Of a DNA stretch of 32,877 nt, positions 16,873-24,176 are shown piece by piece (within the stretch, counting starts at the first letter, position 1; each line of letters starts with the position of its first letter). The notes beneath the pieces were generated by a model. That model ran no database searches and was not told the DNA's origin. It saw nothing but the letters and a program-made list of their open reading frames with translations. Position numbers and translations under genes: made by a program. This DNA comes from Candidatus Bathyarchaeota archaeon (GTDB lineage: Archaea; Thermoproteota; Bathyarchaeia; 40CM-2-53-6), in the NCBI GenBank assembly GCA_005884605.1, contig VBBE01000115.1, forward strand, positions 1 through 32,877, in the 5' to 3' direction.

Positions 16873-17390
16873 TTGTCCTGTTCCTCCTCGTCAGTTTCGT
16901 GCTCCGGAGACTCCTCCATCGTTTCCGGTTCGCTACTCTCCTCTGTAACTTCCTCTGTCTCGCTTGTCGTTGATGTGGGCTGAGTCTGCTCCGAACTAGG
17001 AGCCTTCTCTACTGTCGGCTCTTCAGCTGTAACGGGTTTCTCTTCTCCCTTGCCTGGGTTGGCGATGTGGAGATTTCGCTGGCGCAGTTCGTCGAGCAAG
17101 GTTAGTCTTTTTCGTTCTCCGACCCGAGCGGAGATTCTGACGATGTGGACCTTCGGATCCAGTCCTTCAAGCTCTGATAGTCTGTGAATGAGACGTTCCT
17201 GTAGGCCTCGCGGATGGAGACCTCTCGTCGCCGCTGCTGTCCCGTATCCTACCTTGACTTTTGCGGGCCAGCCGGCCTCTTCTTTCCTTATCTTGCTCGT
17301 TACCCCGCGGGCTCGCCTCCACGCGGGCTTTACGCGCTTGTACCGCCAGCTTTCCTGCCGGTTGAACGCGGGCTTGCTATTGTTCGGCAT
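16869..17390 (-). CDS. rpl32e: Ribosomal protein eL32 with long acidic C-terminal tail
   Basis: Residues 1-120 match eL32: FNRQESWRYKRVKPAWRRARGVTSKIRKEEAGWPAKVKVGYGTAAATRGLHPRGLQERLIHRLSELEGLDP, ending in RISARVGERKRLTLLDELRQRN. The remaining 50 or so residues are almost pure Glu, Thr, Ser and Pro, a strongly acidic disordered tail that I do not associate with standard eL32. Its purpose is unknown; it could balance the basic core or bind another factor. eL32 lies one base after uL6 and overlaps eL19, well within the operon. Confidence 0.95.
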   Translation of the reverse strand: MPNNSKPAFNRQESWRYKRVKPAWRRARGVTSKIRKEEAGWPAKVKVGYGTAAATRGLHPRGLQERLIHRLSELEGLDPKVHIVRISARVGERKRLTLLDELRQRNLHIANPGKGEEKPVTAEEPTVEKAPSSEQTQPTSTTSETEEVTEESSEPETMEESPEHETDEEEQDK

Positions 17391-17391
17391 T

Positions 17392-17970
17392 CTACTTCAC
17401 CTTCGCCGGTCCGGCGGGCGTCTCGAGACTCGTCTTTGTGTCAATGTAAATCCCATCGAGGAAAACGCGGAGATCTTTCTTCTTGATCTTCGTCGAGTTC
17501 TGGATGTTCGCGGCGGTCTGGCTTACAGCTTTGATGTCGATCCCCTCAACCGTGATATCGTCGCCTTTTACAACCACTTTCACTCCGTCAAGTATCTGAG
17601 CTGACCGGGGTGTTTTCTCGCCAGTAAAGTTCTCGACCTTGAGCGCTTTTGCCTTTTCATCGACCTTTACAGTGACTGGGAAGTGAGCGTATACGGTTCT
17701 GAGATTGTACCTGTAACCCTTTGTTACGCCTCTGATCATGTTTCGAACATGGGCTGCCGCTGTTCCCAGCATACCGATCTCTCGCTTGCGAGGCCAAGTG
17801 ACTGAGACCTGGACTTCTCGACCGCTCTGGGTGATCTCGACCGGTAAGTGAGATAGATCTTCTTGGAGGCTTCCGAGCGGGCCTTTGACCTTGACGGTTT
17901 TCCCGTTGACTTCTACCGTGACGCCGTCTGGAACCTGAATCGTGCGCTGGAGAGTTTCGAAGCGCGCCAT
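17392..17970 (-). CDS. rpl6: Ribosomal protein uL6
   Basis: uL6 lies near the factor-binding site of the large subunit. The two L6 repeats can be followed: IQVPDGVTVEVNGKTVKVKGPLGSLQEDLSHLPVEI, then NFTGEKTPRSAQILDGVKVVVKGDDITVEGIDIKAVSQTAANIQN, ending in VFLDGIYIDTKT. The frame opens at a GTG at 17979, but the ATG at 17970 is preceded by TAGGTGA at a proper distance and gives the usual N-terminus MARFETLQRTI, so I choose it. Length is then 192 residues. It directly follows uS8. Confidence 0.96.
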   Translation of the reverse strand: MARFETLQRTIQVPDGVTVEVNGKTVKVKGPLGSLQEDLSHLPVEITQSGREVQVSVTWPRKREIGMLGTAAAHVRNMIRGVTKGYRYNLRTVYAHFPVTVKVDEKAKALKVENFTGEKTPRSAQILDGVKVVVKGDDITVEGIDIKAVSQTAANIQNSTKIKKKDLRVFLDGIYIDTKTSLETPAGPAKVK

Positions 17971-17979
17971 GGTATTCAC

Positions 17980-18363
17980 CTAGTAAACGTAGCCCAGGAG
18001 GAGGCCGCCTGAAGCCATATCTCTAGCTTCCTTGTGCGCGACAACGCCCTTCGGAGTCGTTACGATAAGTATGCCGACATCTCGAGAGGGAAGGTAGCGT
18101 TTGCCCCACTTTTCGAATTCTGGTACTGTGGAAGAGAATCTAGGCCGGACACTTCCGCAGTTGTTGACTCTGCCCAGGAGTTGGATCTTGAACTTTCCGC
18201 CGCGGCCGTCATCAACAAATTCGAACTCACCTACATAGCCGTATTTTTGCATCACTCGCAGGACCTGGCCCATAAGCTTCGAGGCGGGATAGACGATGCA
18301 GTCGTGTTTGTGCCTCCGCTCGTTGTTGAGTATGGCCGAGAACATGTTTGAGATTGGTTCCAT
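17980..18363 (-). CDS. rps8: Ribosomal protein uS8
   Basis: This 127-residue protein binds 16S rRNA helix 21. It has the archaeal form: ISNMFSAILNNERRHKHDCIVYPASKLMGQVLRVMQKYGYVGEFEFVDDGRGGKFKIQLLGRVNNCG, then PRFSSTVPEFEKWGKRYLPSRDVGILIVTTPKGVVAHKEA and GGLLLGYVY at the end. It starts seven bases after uS14 ends. Confidence 0.97.
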   Translation of the reverse strand: MEPISNMFSAILNNERRHKHDCIVYPASKLMGQVLRVMQKYGYVGEFEFVDDGRGGKFKIQLLGRVNNCGSVRPRFSSTVPEFEKWGKRYLPSRDVGILIVTTPKGVVAHKEARDMASGGLLLGYVY

Positions 18364-18370
18364 TGTGTGA

Positions 18371-18535
18371 TCACATGTACTTCTTGAATCCGAGGCCCAC
18401 GGCGACTTCCCTAAAGCATTGGCGGCAGAAGTTCAGCCCGTACTTCCGCACTATAGGTCCATACTGGCCGCAACGTTTGCACGGTCTGGCCCCTTTTCCG
18501 TATTTTCGGACTTTCCTCGGTTTTATCTTCGCCAT
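18371..18535 (-). CDS. rps14: Ribosomal protein uS14, zinc-binding form
   Basis: This short gene is easy to miss. The minus strand from the ATG at 18535 encodes 54 residues starting [15 protein letters not shown] and ending VGLGFKKYM before TGA at 18371. Two CxxC pairs, C19/C22 and C37/C40, form the zinc site of the archaeal uS14 type, and NFCRQCFRE is the conserved C-terminal motif. It sits exactly where uS14 is expected, between uL5 (7 bases upstream) and uS8 (7 bases downstream). Identity is secure. Confidence 0.96.
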   Translation of the reverse strand: MAKIKPRKVRKYGKGARPCKRCGQYGPIVRKYGLNFCRQCFREVAVGLGFKKYM

Positions 18536-18542
18536 CTGATTG

Positions 18543-19079
18543 TCAGCTTCCTACCTGTGTTCTGAAGTTTTCTTGGATGAACTGGATAGCATCCTTCTTC
18601 GAGACATAGTGATTCTTCCCGATTTTGGCAGGGCGTATAGAGCGACGTCTCAATCGGTATCCGGGCCGTTCGAGAGTAACGTGGACGGTAGCACCAAAGA
18701 TACCGAGCTCAGGAACATATCTGGTACCAGGTATTTCGATATGTTCTTTGATTCCGAAGGAAAAATTACCATAGTCATCGAAGCAGGAATCGTTCACCTT
18801 GTTCGAGACTGCGTCTAGCGCGCGGGTTAGGAATTGGCCCGCGTCTTCGCGCCGTAGTGTAACGACTGTGGCAATGGGTTCGCCTTTGCGGATTCCCCAG
18901 TCCTTAATCGCCTTCTTCGCAAGCTTCGTCGTAGGAGTCTTGTTGGTCAGCTGGTTGAGCACCTTCTTAGCCTTCTCTAAGGGTTCACCCGATTTTCCAG
19001 TGGCAATGTTGATGGTGACTTTCTCGATCCTTATGTTCAACAGCGGATTTGTCTTGCCTACAGTCTCAGTTGTTTGCAT
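18543..19079 (-). CDS. rpl5: Ribosomal protein uL5
   Basis: This 178-residue protein binds 5S rRNA and contacts P-site tRNA. Landmarks are [66 protein letters not shown] and, later, [42 protein letters not shown], all typical of archaeal L5. It follows eS4 by seven bases. Confidence 0.97.
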   Translation of the reverse strand: MQTTETVGKTNPLLNIRIEKVTINIATGKSGEPLEKAKKVLNQLTNKTPTTKLAKKAIKDWGIRKGEPIATVVTLRREDAGQFLTRALDAVSNKVNDSCFDDYGNFSFGIKEHIEIPGTRYVPELGIFGATVHVTLERPGYRLRRRSIRPAKIGKNHYVSKKDAIQFIQENFRTQVGS

Positions 19080-19086
19080 TTTACAA

Positions 19087-19830
19087 TCACTTCTCCAACG
19101 TCACTAGGGGCGAGTCAGTTCCGACCGGTATCACGTATTCGGCGGGGGTTTCAAAGCTCTCGGCGCCTGTTTCAATTCTGACAATTTTCCGGCGTGCGTA
19201 GGTCCCCGGGGTGATGGAGCTGATTTTTCCGTAGTATCCTTGGTTTCTTCCGTCGATGACGAGTCCGAGAGCACCCACCTGGAAGGGAACGTACTTCACA
19301 ATTTTTTGTACTGGAAAGCTCAGCTGGATTGCGCCTCCGACTGCGAGTTCCTCCCCGCCTGGCCTAGTGTCCTTTGCCGCGCTGAGCAAGCTTCTTCCAT
19401 CGTGGAGACTGTACTGTAACTTGCCACCTGGAACGTTCTGTTTTCCAACTATCTTACAAATCTTGTAGGCAGCCTCTTTATCCTGTGCTGGAGACAAGAC
19501 GAGTCCCCTATTCGGCTTGGGCAGTGCCCTGTAGACTTGTGGGACGCCTTCGATCTGGACGATGTCCATCAACCCCACAGGGAAGCGGCGATCACGTCGA
19601 ACGACGCCGTCAACCTTGACTTTGCCAGTGCTGATGATCTTGATTGCCTCCTTGGCGATATTTGCGAGTCCAAGGGATTCGCGGACGATTACGACTAGTG
19701 GTAGGCTTTTTTCGCGCGCGTGGGGTCCCGGTCTGGTCCGGGGTGCCCAGGTGTACTCTTTTCGGTGGATTGGCCAGAAGCCAGGTGAAGGTTCTCGTTT
19801 CAGTTGTCTGGGGCCGAATTTTCTAGCCAT
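19087..19830 (-). CDS. rps4e: Ribosomal protein eS4
   Basis: This 247-residue protein is found only in archaea and eukaryotes. The N-terminal KFGPRQLKREPSPGFWPIHRKEYTWAPRTRPGPHAREKSLPL leads into an S4 RNA-binding domain (AIKIISTGKVKVDGVVRRDRRFPVGLMDIVQIEGV), the central RPS4E domain, and a C-terminal KOW-like segment around YYGKISSITPGTYARRKIVRIE. Length matches archaeal eS4 (about 235-245). It lies three bases after uL24. Confidence 0.97.
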   Translation of the reverse strand: MARKFGPRQLKREPSPGFWPIHRKEYTWAPRTRPGPHAREKSLPLVVIVRESLGLANIAKEAIKIISTGKVKVDGVVRRDRRFPVGLMDIVQIEGVPQVYRALPKPNRGLVLSPAQDKEAAYKICKIVGKQNVPGGKLQYSLHDGRSLLSAAKDTRPGGEELAVGGAIQLSFPVQKIVKYVPFQVGALGLVIDGRNQGYYGKISSITPGTYARRKIVRIETGAESFETPAEYVIPVGTDSPLVTLEK

Positions 19831-19833
19831 CTC

Positions 19834-20205
19834 TCATTCCTCCTTAGCTTTTCCTCTCTCAGACAATAAACCGCTCCGCCACTTGTCTGAGAGGTTGAGG
19901 TTAGTTATCCGGACCTTTGTAACGTGTATGGGCAGCTGGGACGAGACGCCGGCAGCCTTCTCTCGAGCCATTCCCTCGACAAAGATTCTACCGTTGGAAT
20001 AGTCTACGCGCTGGACTTTCCCCTCGAGCCCTGCAAAGTCTCCTCTCATGACGCGGACGCTGTCACCGGTTCTTACCGGGAGACGTCGGACCTTGTGGTT
20101 CTTGGTGAGATCGTCGGAGAGCCTTGCGGCGAGCATTCGTCGACGGCGGTGTTGTGGAGCGTTGAAGAACATCTTCCTTTGCTTGGACGGCTTGGAGGAA
20201 ACCAT
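19834..20205 (-). CDS. rpl24: Ribosomal protein uL24
   Basis: This 123-residue large-subunit assembly protein has the KOW motif DSVRVMRGDFAGLEGKVQRVDYSNGRIFVEG at about 48-78, preceded by the archaeal N-terminus KPSKQRKMFFNAPQHRRRRMLAARLSDDL. The C-terminal PIHVTKVRITNLNLSDKWR is also typical. It starts one base after uL14 ends. Confidence 0.96.
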   Translation of the reverse strand: MVSSKPSKQRKMFFNAPQHRRRRMLAARLSDDLTKNHKVRRLPVRTGDSVRVMRGDFAGLEGKVQRVDYSNGRIFVEGMAREKAAGVSSQLPIHVTKVRITNLNLSDKWRSGLLSERGKAKEE

Positions 20206-20206
20206 T

Positions 20207-20644
20207 CTAGATCACGGTGCTCGCTAGGTTCGCGACACGGGGCCATCGCTCAGCAGCCTCCTTCGCCACGGGACCACGGATCTCAGTGCCCTTCAGTTCG
20301 CCTTCAGGGGTCATGATGACCGCGGCATTGTCTTCAAAACTCAGACGTGTTCCATCGGGTCTTCGAATGGCTCTAGCCTGTCTCACCACGACGGCGGGAA
20401 AGACTTGTTTCCTGAGGCTGGGTGAGCCTTTCATGACTGTTATCATCACCATATCTCCAACGCACGCCGCCGGGACACGTCGTAGTCGGCCGTGGTAGCC
20501 GCGAACGTTGATGAGCTTCAATTCCTTAGCGCCAGTGTTGTCGGCGCATGTCATCCGAGATCCTACCGGTAGGCCTCGCGCGACCTTGGGCCGGTATTCT
20601 ATCATTCCTCGGGCGCTGACTGCTCGGGTCTTCGGCGCGGGCAT
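20207..20644 (-). CDS. rpl14: Ribosomal protein uL14
   Basis: This 145-residue protein lies at the subunit interface. It shows [62 protein letters not shown] and the later [43 protein letters not shown], all highly conserved. Its ATG shares one base with the TAA stop of uS17 (TAATG), which indicates coupled translation. Confidence 0.97.
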   Translation of the reverse strand: MPAPKTRAVSARGMIEYRPKVARGLPVGSRMTCADNTGAKELKLINVRGYHGRLRRVPAACVGDMVMITVMKGSPSLRKQVFPAVVVRQARAIRRPDGTRLSFEDNAAVIMTPEGELKGTEIRGPVAKEAAERWPRVANLASTVI

Positions 20645-20979
20645 TAGGCAACTCCTCCGGTCTTCTCTACGACGACGAAAGTGACCTCTTTGCTTAGAGG
20701 CCTACACTCTGCAATTGTAACCTTGTCGCCTTCCGCTGCTGAGATGCATGGTGGGTTGTGGGCGAGGGTCTTGCTTCTCCGCCTCTCATATCTGCTATAT
20801 TTTGTGTAGTAGTGGAGGTATGCTCGCTCGACGGAGACGGTCTTGGGAGATCGAGAGCCTGCTACTGTTCCTTCGAAGACTCTTCCTCTGACTGAGAGGT
20901 GTCCGTGGAATGGGCAGAGGGGATCGTTGCATCCTGTCTTCGGCGGTTTTACGTCTAGGCCGGTGTTTCGGACTACCAT
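20644..20979 (-). CDS. rps17: Ribosomal protein uS17
   Basis: This 111-residue protein has the archaeal S17 form: [93 protein letters not shown]. Cys17 and Cys22 together with the downstream His may hold a metal. Its ATG overlaps the stop of rnp1 by seven bases. Confidence 0.97.
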   Translation of the reverse strand: MVVRNTGLDVKPPKTGCNDPLCPFHGHLSVRGRVFEGTVAGSRSPKTVSVERAYLHYYTKYSRYERRRSKTLAHNPPCISAAEGDKVTIAECRPLSKEVTFVVVEKTGGVA

Positions 20980-21248
20980 TTCCGTAGCCCCTTCTTCACT
21001 CTATCTTCCGGCCGGAATCGAAGGAGAGAGCCGTCGACTTCGACCTTTTCGGTCGGCAGTTCTGCTCGGAAAGTTGTCTTTTGTTTCTGGACCTGTCGGA
21101 GTTTTCTGTTGGTTTCTATCGTGAAAGTGTTCATTGTCTCGTCACGGACGATGCCCTCCAGTCCTTGGATTGTCGGGTCTGTGCATTTTGCTACTTTGAC
21201 CTTGAGTCCGATCCATTCGTGGGCCGTAATATTCTGCGGTGTGATCAT
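20973..21248 (-). CDS. rnp1: RNase P protein component 1 (Rpp29/Pop4)
   Basis: This 91-residue Sm-like protein is a subunit of archaeal RNase P, which trims the 5' end of tRNAs. The sequence NITAHEWIGLKVKVAKCTDPTIQGLEGIVRDETMNTFTIE is characteristic, followed by the FRAELPTEKVEVDGSLLRFRPEDRVKKGL barrel end. In most archaea it lies, as here, between uL29 and uS17. There is no SUI1/aIF1 gene between uL29 and rnp1, although many euryarchaea have one. Its presence is strong evidence for an archaeal genome. Confidence 0.95.
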   Translation of the reverse strand: MITPQNITAHEWIGLKVKVAKCTDPTIQGLEGIVRDETMNTFTIETNRKLRQVQKQKTTFRAELPTEKVEVDGSLLRFRPEDRVKKGLRKW

Positions 21249-21251
21249 GAT

Positions 21252-21470
21252 CTATGAGGCCTCTGGCGTTGGTTTCGTAGGTAGGTTGTCGATTGTTAAC
21301 AGGCGGGCGATTGTCTTGCGTAGTTCTCGTATTCGCGCGGGATTCTCCACTGTTCCACCTGACTTTACGGATGTTCGGATGCTGGTGAGTTCTGCTCGCA
21401 GTTCTGTGACCTTCTTCCGTCGCTCTTCAGGGAGCATCTGGTTGAGTTCACGCTTTCTCAGAATCGCCAG
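21252..21470 (-). CDS. rpl29: Ribosomal protein uL29, probable CTG start
   Basis: The conserved core LPEERRKKVTELRAELTSIRTSVKSGG is clear. The first canonical start is the ATG at 21437, but the same frame continues upstream as AILRKRELNQM, which matches the usual archaeal N-terminus of this protein (MAILRxxEIRxM). The codon in front of that Ala is CTG at 21468-21470, preceded by a purine-rich GAGGAAGAGGAAA. No ATG, GTG or TTG gives the full N-terminus. I therefore place the start at CTG 21470, overlapping the end of uS3 by 23 bases; if initiation is instead at 21437 the protein is 61 residues and lacks its first helix turn. Confidence 0.88.
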   Translation of the reverse strand: MAILRKRELNQMLPEERRKKVTELRAELTSIRTSVKSGGTVENPARIRELRKTIARLLTIDNLPTKPTPEAS

Positions 21471-22200
21471 TTTCCTCTTCCTCCTTGTCCTCTACAACGA
21501 CTGGAGCATCCCCAACGGTAGTCTCTACCTCGACCACAACCTCCGGCGCGGCCAGCGGTTCAATTTCCTTGGGTGGTGCTGCCGGTTGGGGCGTGGTTTG
21601 TGCAGGCGGGGTTAGCATGATCGGCTTGTCAATGTAATCGATCTGCGGCGGCAGAATGCGAACGTTGATTCCAAACAGGCCCTGCTTCAGCTGAACATCA
21701 GCCACCGCGGTCTTCACGCTCTTTAGCACTGGATCTCCGACTCGTGGGAGGTAGCCGGCCTTGAATTTCTCGAATCGTGATCGTTCTGTCGTGAGCTTTC
21801 CTCTGATGGTGATCTCGACGCCGAGGGCTTGTGATTCCATTACTCTCTGAATGGCCCAGTAGGCGGCTCGGCGGAAGTGGACGCCTCTCTGGAGAGCCTG
21901 AGAAACCTGGGACGCCACAACCTTCGGGTCTTGCTCAGGGACCTCGATGTTCGCAACCGAAAGCTGGGGATTTTCAATATGGAATTTCTCCTCCAACACT
22001 TTCGTCAGATCTCTAATGCTCTGGCCTCTACGGCCAATAACCATTCCTGGCTTCGCGGCGTAGATGACGACTCGCGTGCCCACAGGGCTCTTTGTGAGCT
22101 CGACATGACTGTACCCGGCGCGTTTCAGTTCTAGCGCGAGGTGTTCGTCGATTTCGAGGCGTCGAGAAACGTCTTTAACAAAATACTTGGTTACAGACAA
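21448..22200 (-). CDS. rps3: Ribosomal protein uS3 with acidic C-terminal extension
   Basis: This 250-residue protein forms part of the mRNA entry channel. The KH domain with its GxxG loop is at PGMVIGRRGQSIRDL (about 51-65), and the C-terminal S3 domain is seen in RAAYWAIQRVMESQALGVEITIRGKLTTERSRFEKFKAGYLPRVGD. After about residue 195 a tail rich in Pro, Glu, Val and Ala extends to the end, a feature seen in various forms in archaeal and eukaryotic S3. The start is TTG at 22200, three bases after uL22. Confidence 0.96.
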   Translation of the reverse strand: MSVTKYFVKDVSRRLEIDEHLALELKRAGYSHVELTKSPVGTRVVIYAAKPGMVIGRRGQSIRDLTKVLEEKFHIENPQLSVANIEVPEQDPKVVASQVSQALQRGVHFRRAAYWAIQRVMESQALGVEITIRGKLTTERSRFEKFKAGYLPRVGDPVLKSVKTAVADVQLKQGLFGINVRILPPQIDYIDKPIMLTPPAQTTPQPAAPPKEIEPLAAPEVVVEVETTVGDAPVVVEDKEEEETGDSEKA

Positions 22201-22203
22201 TAA

Positions 22204-22671
22204 TTATTCCAGCTCGTAGCCGACAAGTTCGATATGCGTCATAGTTCCCTGCAAGAGATCGGATCGACCGAAGGCTCTCGGATTCCTCTTCGGAATCTTA
22301 GTCCCGCGCTGCGCAGCGGCATGAATTATCTTGAGCCTTTCCGTGTCAAGATTCCTATATTCTGCGTTCGCTTCTAACTCCTCTAAAAGCTTGAAGAGTC
22401 TGCCAGCCGCTTTCTGTGGAAAACGGCCCGCATAGAAATGCTCGTTCAGCTGTCGCCGATGCGGAACTTCTTTGTGAAACCGGCGATAGGCGACTGCTTG
22501 TTTGAGTTCGATAACGCGTTCGAGAAGCCTTTTCGCGTCAGGGAGCTTCATCCCCCTGATTGTGCGACAGAGCTCAACGGATGCTTTTGGGGATATGCGG
22601 AGTTCGCGGCCAGAACACTTCACAGTACGGTCTGGATCGAGGCCCGTAACTGAGTATCCTCGTTCTGGCAT
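22204..22671 (-). CDS. rpl22: Ribosomal protein uL22, first gene of the operon
   Basis: This 155-residue protein lines the peptide exit tunnel. YSVTGLDPDRTVKCSGRELRISPKASVELCRTIRGMKL and the C-terminal AAQRGTKIPKRNPRAFGRSDLLQGTMTHIELVGYE are diagnostic of archaeal L22. GGTGA lies about seven bases before its ATG, and a TATA-like TTTTTAGC is at 22711-22718. Upstream genes normally found in the archaeal S10 cluster (uS19, uL2, uL23, uL4, uL3) are absent, so transcription of this block starts here. Confidence 0.96.
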   Translation of the reverse strand: MPERGYSVTGLDPDRTVKCSGRELRISPKASVELCRTIRGMKLPDAKRLLERVIELKQAVAYRRFHKEVPHRRQLNEHFYAGRFPQKAAGRLFKLLEELEANAEYRNLDTERLKIIHAAAQRGTKIPKRNPRAFGRSDLLQGTMTHIELVGYELE

Positions 22672-22710
22672 CCTTTTTCACCGGAAGCTTCGAGGAGCCC
22701 CAGTCCTTAT

Positions 22711-22718
22711 GCTAAAAA
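22711..22718 (-). promoter_or_regulatory. Candidate TATA box of the ribosomal operon
   Basis: The minus strand reads TTTTTAGC, with an AAAGGG-like purine stretch just upstream in the position of a BRE. A start site about 26 bases downstream, near 22688, would leave a leader of about 17 bases that contains the GGTGA ribosome binding site of uL22. The spacing is self-consistent, but the assignment is by inspection only. Confidence 0.5.
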
Positions 22719-23056
22719 CCCTTTGGGGAAGCAAGAGTGAGAATGCTCGTTTTCCCGGCGATGGGAGGTCCAAGAAATAATCAGCGTCACTGGTTTCATA
22801 TTGTCGGAATTCAAAGCTGGCTAACACATGATGGGCTTGGGGACTCTTTCGAGGGTTGTGACTCGCCTCTCCTACCGCATGATTGTACCCAGGTATCCGA
22901 TTTTCTTCGATCGCTTGCCACTTGGCGAGATAATGAGAGCCTGGGCCGATTTCAGGAAGGAAGAACCTCAGGGCTGTGACCGTTGAACGTGGATTCCCAG
23001 CATTTTCACGAAGGGCGGGGCGCGGGAAAAAAGACCACCCCCTGGGGTCACATAAT

Positions 23057-23124
23057 AGTTGGCAGAAAAGAATAGTTACGGAAAAGGAAAAGTTACGCTG
23101 AAAGAAAAGTTGCAGAAAAGCATG
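23057..23124 (+). repeat. Four tandem 17-bp direct repeats
   Basis: Units start at exactly 23057, 23074, 23091 and 23108. They read AGTTGGCAGAAAAGAAT, AGTTACGGAAAAGGAAA, AGTTACGCTGAAAGAAA and AGTTGCAGAAAAGCATG. AGTT opens every unit, and a GAAAAG-like purine block follows in each. The array is purine-rich on the plus strand and sits about 250 bases upstream of the KaiC-like gene. Such exact spacing suggests multiple binding sites for one protein, but a simple slippage origin is also possible. Confidence 0.7.
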
Positions 23125-23300
23125 CTTATTTTTTCGAAACAGACCACGGAGCTCGGAAAGTCCATACGGGGCTTGAAAAATGCCCGTTATTCTTCCTATG
23201 GGAGCCTTGACCCAGCACGTTTTTTGGAGATAGACAGCGAAGCTTGCCCGGTCGAACGCCTAACCTTCGTGGAAGGCTCTGATCGGCGATGATTGGTGGT

Positions 23301-23328
23301 GTAACCTGTGGATTGGCCACAGGGTTAC
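23301..23328. promoter_or_regulatory. Long hairpin just upstream of the KaiC-like gene
   Basis: GTAACCTGTGG at 23301-23311 pairs with CCACAGGGTTAC at 23317-23328 around the five-base loop ATTGG, giving eleven pairs with one bulged G. It ends 44 bases before the ATG of the KaiC-like gene. It could be an operator dyad, an RNA leader stem or a transcript-end stem. No T-run follows it directly, which makes a simple intrinsic terminator less likely. Confidence 0.5.
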
Positions 23329-23372
23329 TGTAGCCTTATGGTAGCTTCTAGCCGCCCTAGCCTTGGTCCATT

Positions 23373-24176
23373 ATGGAAACTGCGATCGAAAGGGTCCATA
23401 CTGGGATCCCAGGCCTGGACCACGTTCTCGAAGGCGGCTTCCCCAAAGGCGCCCGAGTCCTCCTCGCGGGAGGTGCGGGCTGCGGGAAGACAATATGCTG
23501 CGGACAATACCTCTACAAAGGAGCCACAAAGTTCGGCGAACCGGGAGTCTACGTCAGCACCGAAGAACCACCCTCCGAATTCAAGGCGAACATGCTACGA
23601 TTCGGCTGGGACTTCAAGAAACTCGAAAACGAGAAAAAAATCGGCATGGTCGACGCAGTCTACCAGCGCGTCGAATCAGAGGTGACCGAGCAGGAAAGCC
23701 TCCAGTCAATACTCTACAACCTCCGATCAAAACTATCAGAAGTCAAGATCCTAGTCGAACAACTAGGAGCAACAAGACTCGTCGTTGACTCACTACCAGG
23801 ATTTGGGTTCCGCGTAACCGACCTGAACACTCTACGAGAGATATTCCTCGAAGTCGGACTCCTCTTGAAAGACGTTGGATGCACTACACTGATGACCACC
23901 GAAATCGTTGAAGGCTCAGGACTGATCAGCCGGTTCGGTATTGAAGAATTCCTAGCAACTGGAGTCATGGTCTTGTCGCTCGTCCGCCAGAGCTCGCCGA
24001 TACGGAAGCTGTTCGTCCGGAAGATGCGTGGAACAAGCCACAGCCTAAACGACTACGCCTTCGCCATCGGACCCGACGGCATCGTGATCAAGGGTCCAGT
24101 TGGCGTACGAAGTGTCAGCCACGGCCACAGGCGCCTCCACAGCAGTAGCGGGAGAAAGCGCCGAAGCCGGCGGTAA
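23373..24176 (+). CDS. KaiC-like RecA-superfamily ATPase, intact active site
   Basis: This 267-residue single-domain KaiC-type ATPase begins with the family signature RVHTGIPGLDHVLEGGFPKG. Walker A is GGAGCGKT (33-40), the catalytic glutamate pair is EE at 64-65 (STEEPP), and Walker B ends in Asp139 (RLVVDS). SRFGIEEFLATGVMVLSL and VRKMRGTSHSLNDYAFAIGPDGIVI are also typical. The reading frame then turns into a short very basic tail (GRKRRSRR) that does not look natural. A neighbouring frame encodes a smoother acidic tail, so a one-base indel near 24093-24102 is likely. It heads a plus-strand module with a catalytically dead paralogue and a winged-helix protein. Archaeal relatives take part in signalling, but the partner and output here are unknown. 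Confidence 0.9.
   Translation: METAIERVHTGIPGLDHVLEGGFPKGARVLLAGGAGCGKTICCGQYLYKGATKFGEPGVYVSTEEPPSEFKANMLRFGWDFKKLENEKKIGMVDAVYQRVESEVTEQESLQSILYNLRSKLSEVKILVEQLGATRLVVDSLPGFGFRVTDLNTLREIFLEVGLLLKDVGCTTLMTTEIVEGSGLISRFGIEEFLATGVMVLSLVRQSSPIRKLFVRKMRGTSHSLNDYAFAIGPDGIVIKGPVGVRSVSHGHRRLHSSSGRKRRSRR

Larger units (their letters stand above)
22719..23372. other. Long divergent intergenic region with repeats and hairpins
   Basis: About 650 bases separate the ribosomal operon from the KaiC module. I found no supported protein gene; the frame at 23059-23292 starts with TTG inside repeats whose period is not a multiple of three, which argues against coding. The region carries four tandem 17-bp repeats (23057-23124), T-runs at 23129-23134 and 23220-23225, a short stem ACGGGGC/GCCCGT (23166-23172 and 23182-23187), and a longer hairpin (23301-23328). 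I looked for RNase P RNA, SRP RNA and tRNA landmarks and did not recognise any. Confidence 0.45.

Noticed and set aside
21109..21615. 168-codon plus-strand frame opposite uL29, rnp1 and uS3
   Set aside because: All three ribosomal-operon genes on the minus strand are secure; this is a shadow.
22760..23000. Possible RNase P RNA or SRP RNA in the gap above the ribosomal operon
   Set aside because: Some purine-rich stretches looked suggestive, but the conserved cores of neither RNA could be matched. A covariance-model search would settle it.
23059..23292. 77-codon plus-strand frame upstream of the KaiC-like gene
   Set aside because: It opens with TTG inside 17-bp repeats whose period is not divisible by three, has no recognisable domain and no clear ribosome binding site.
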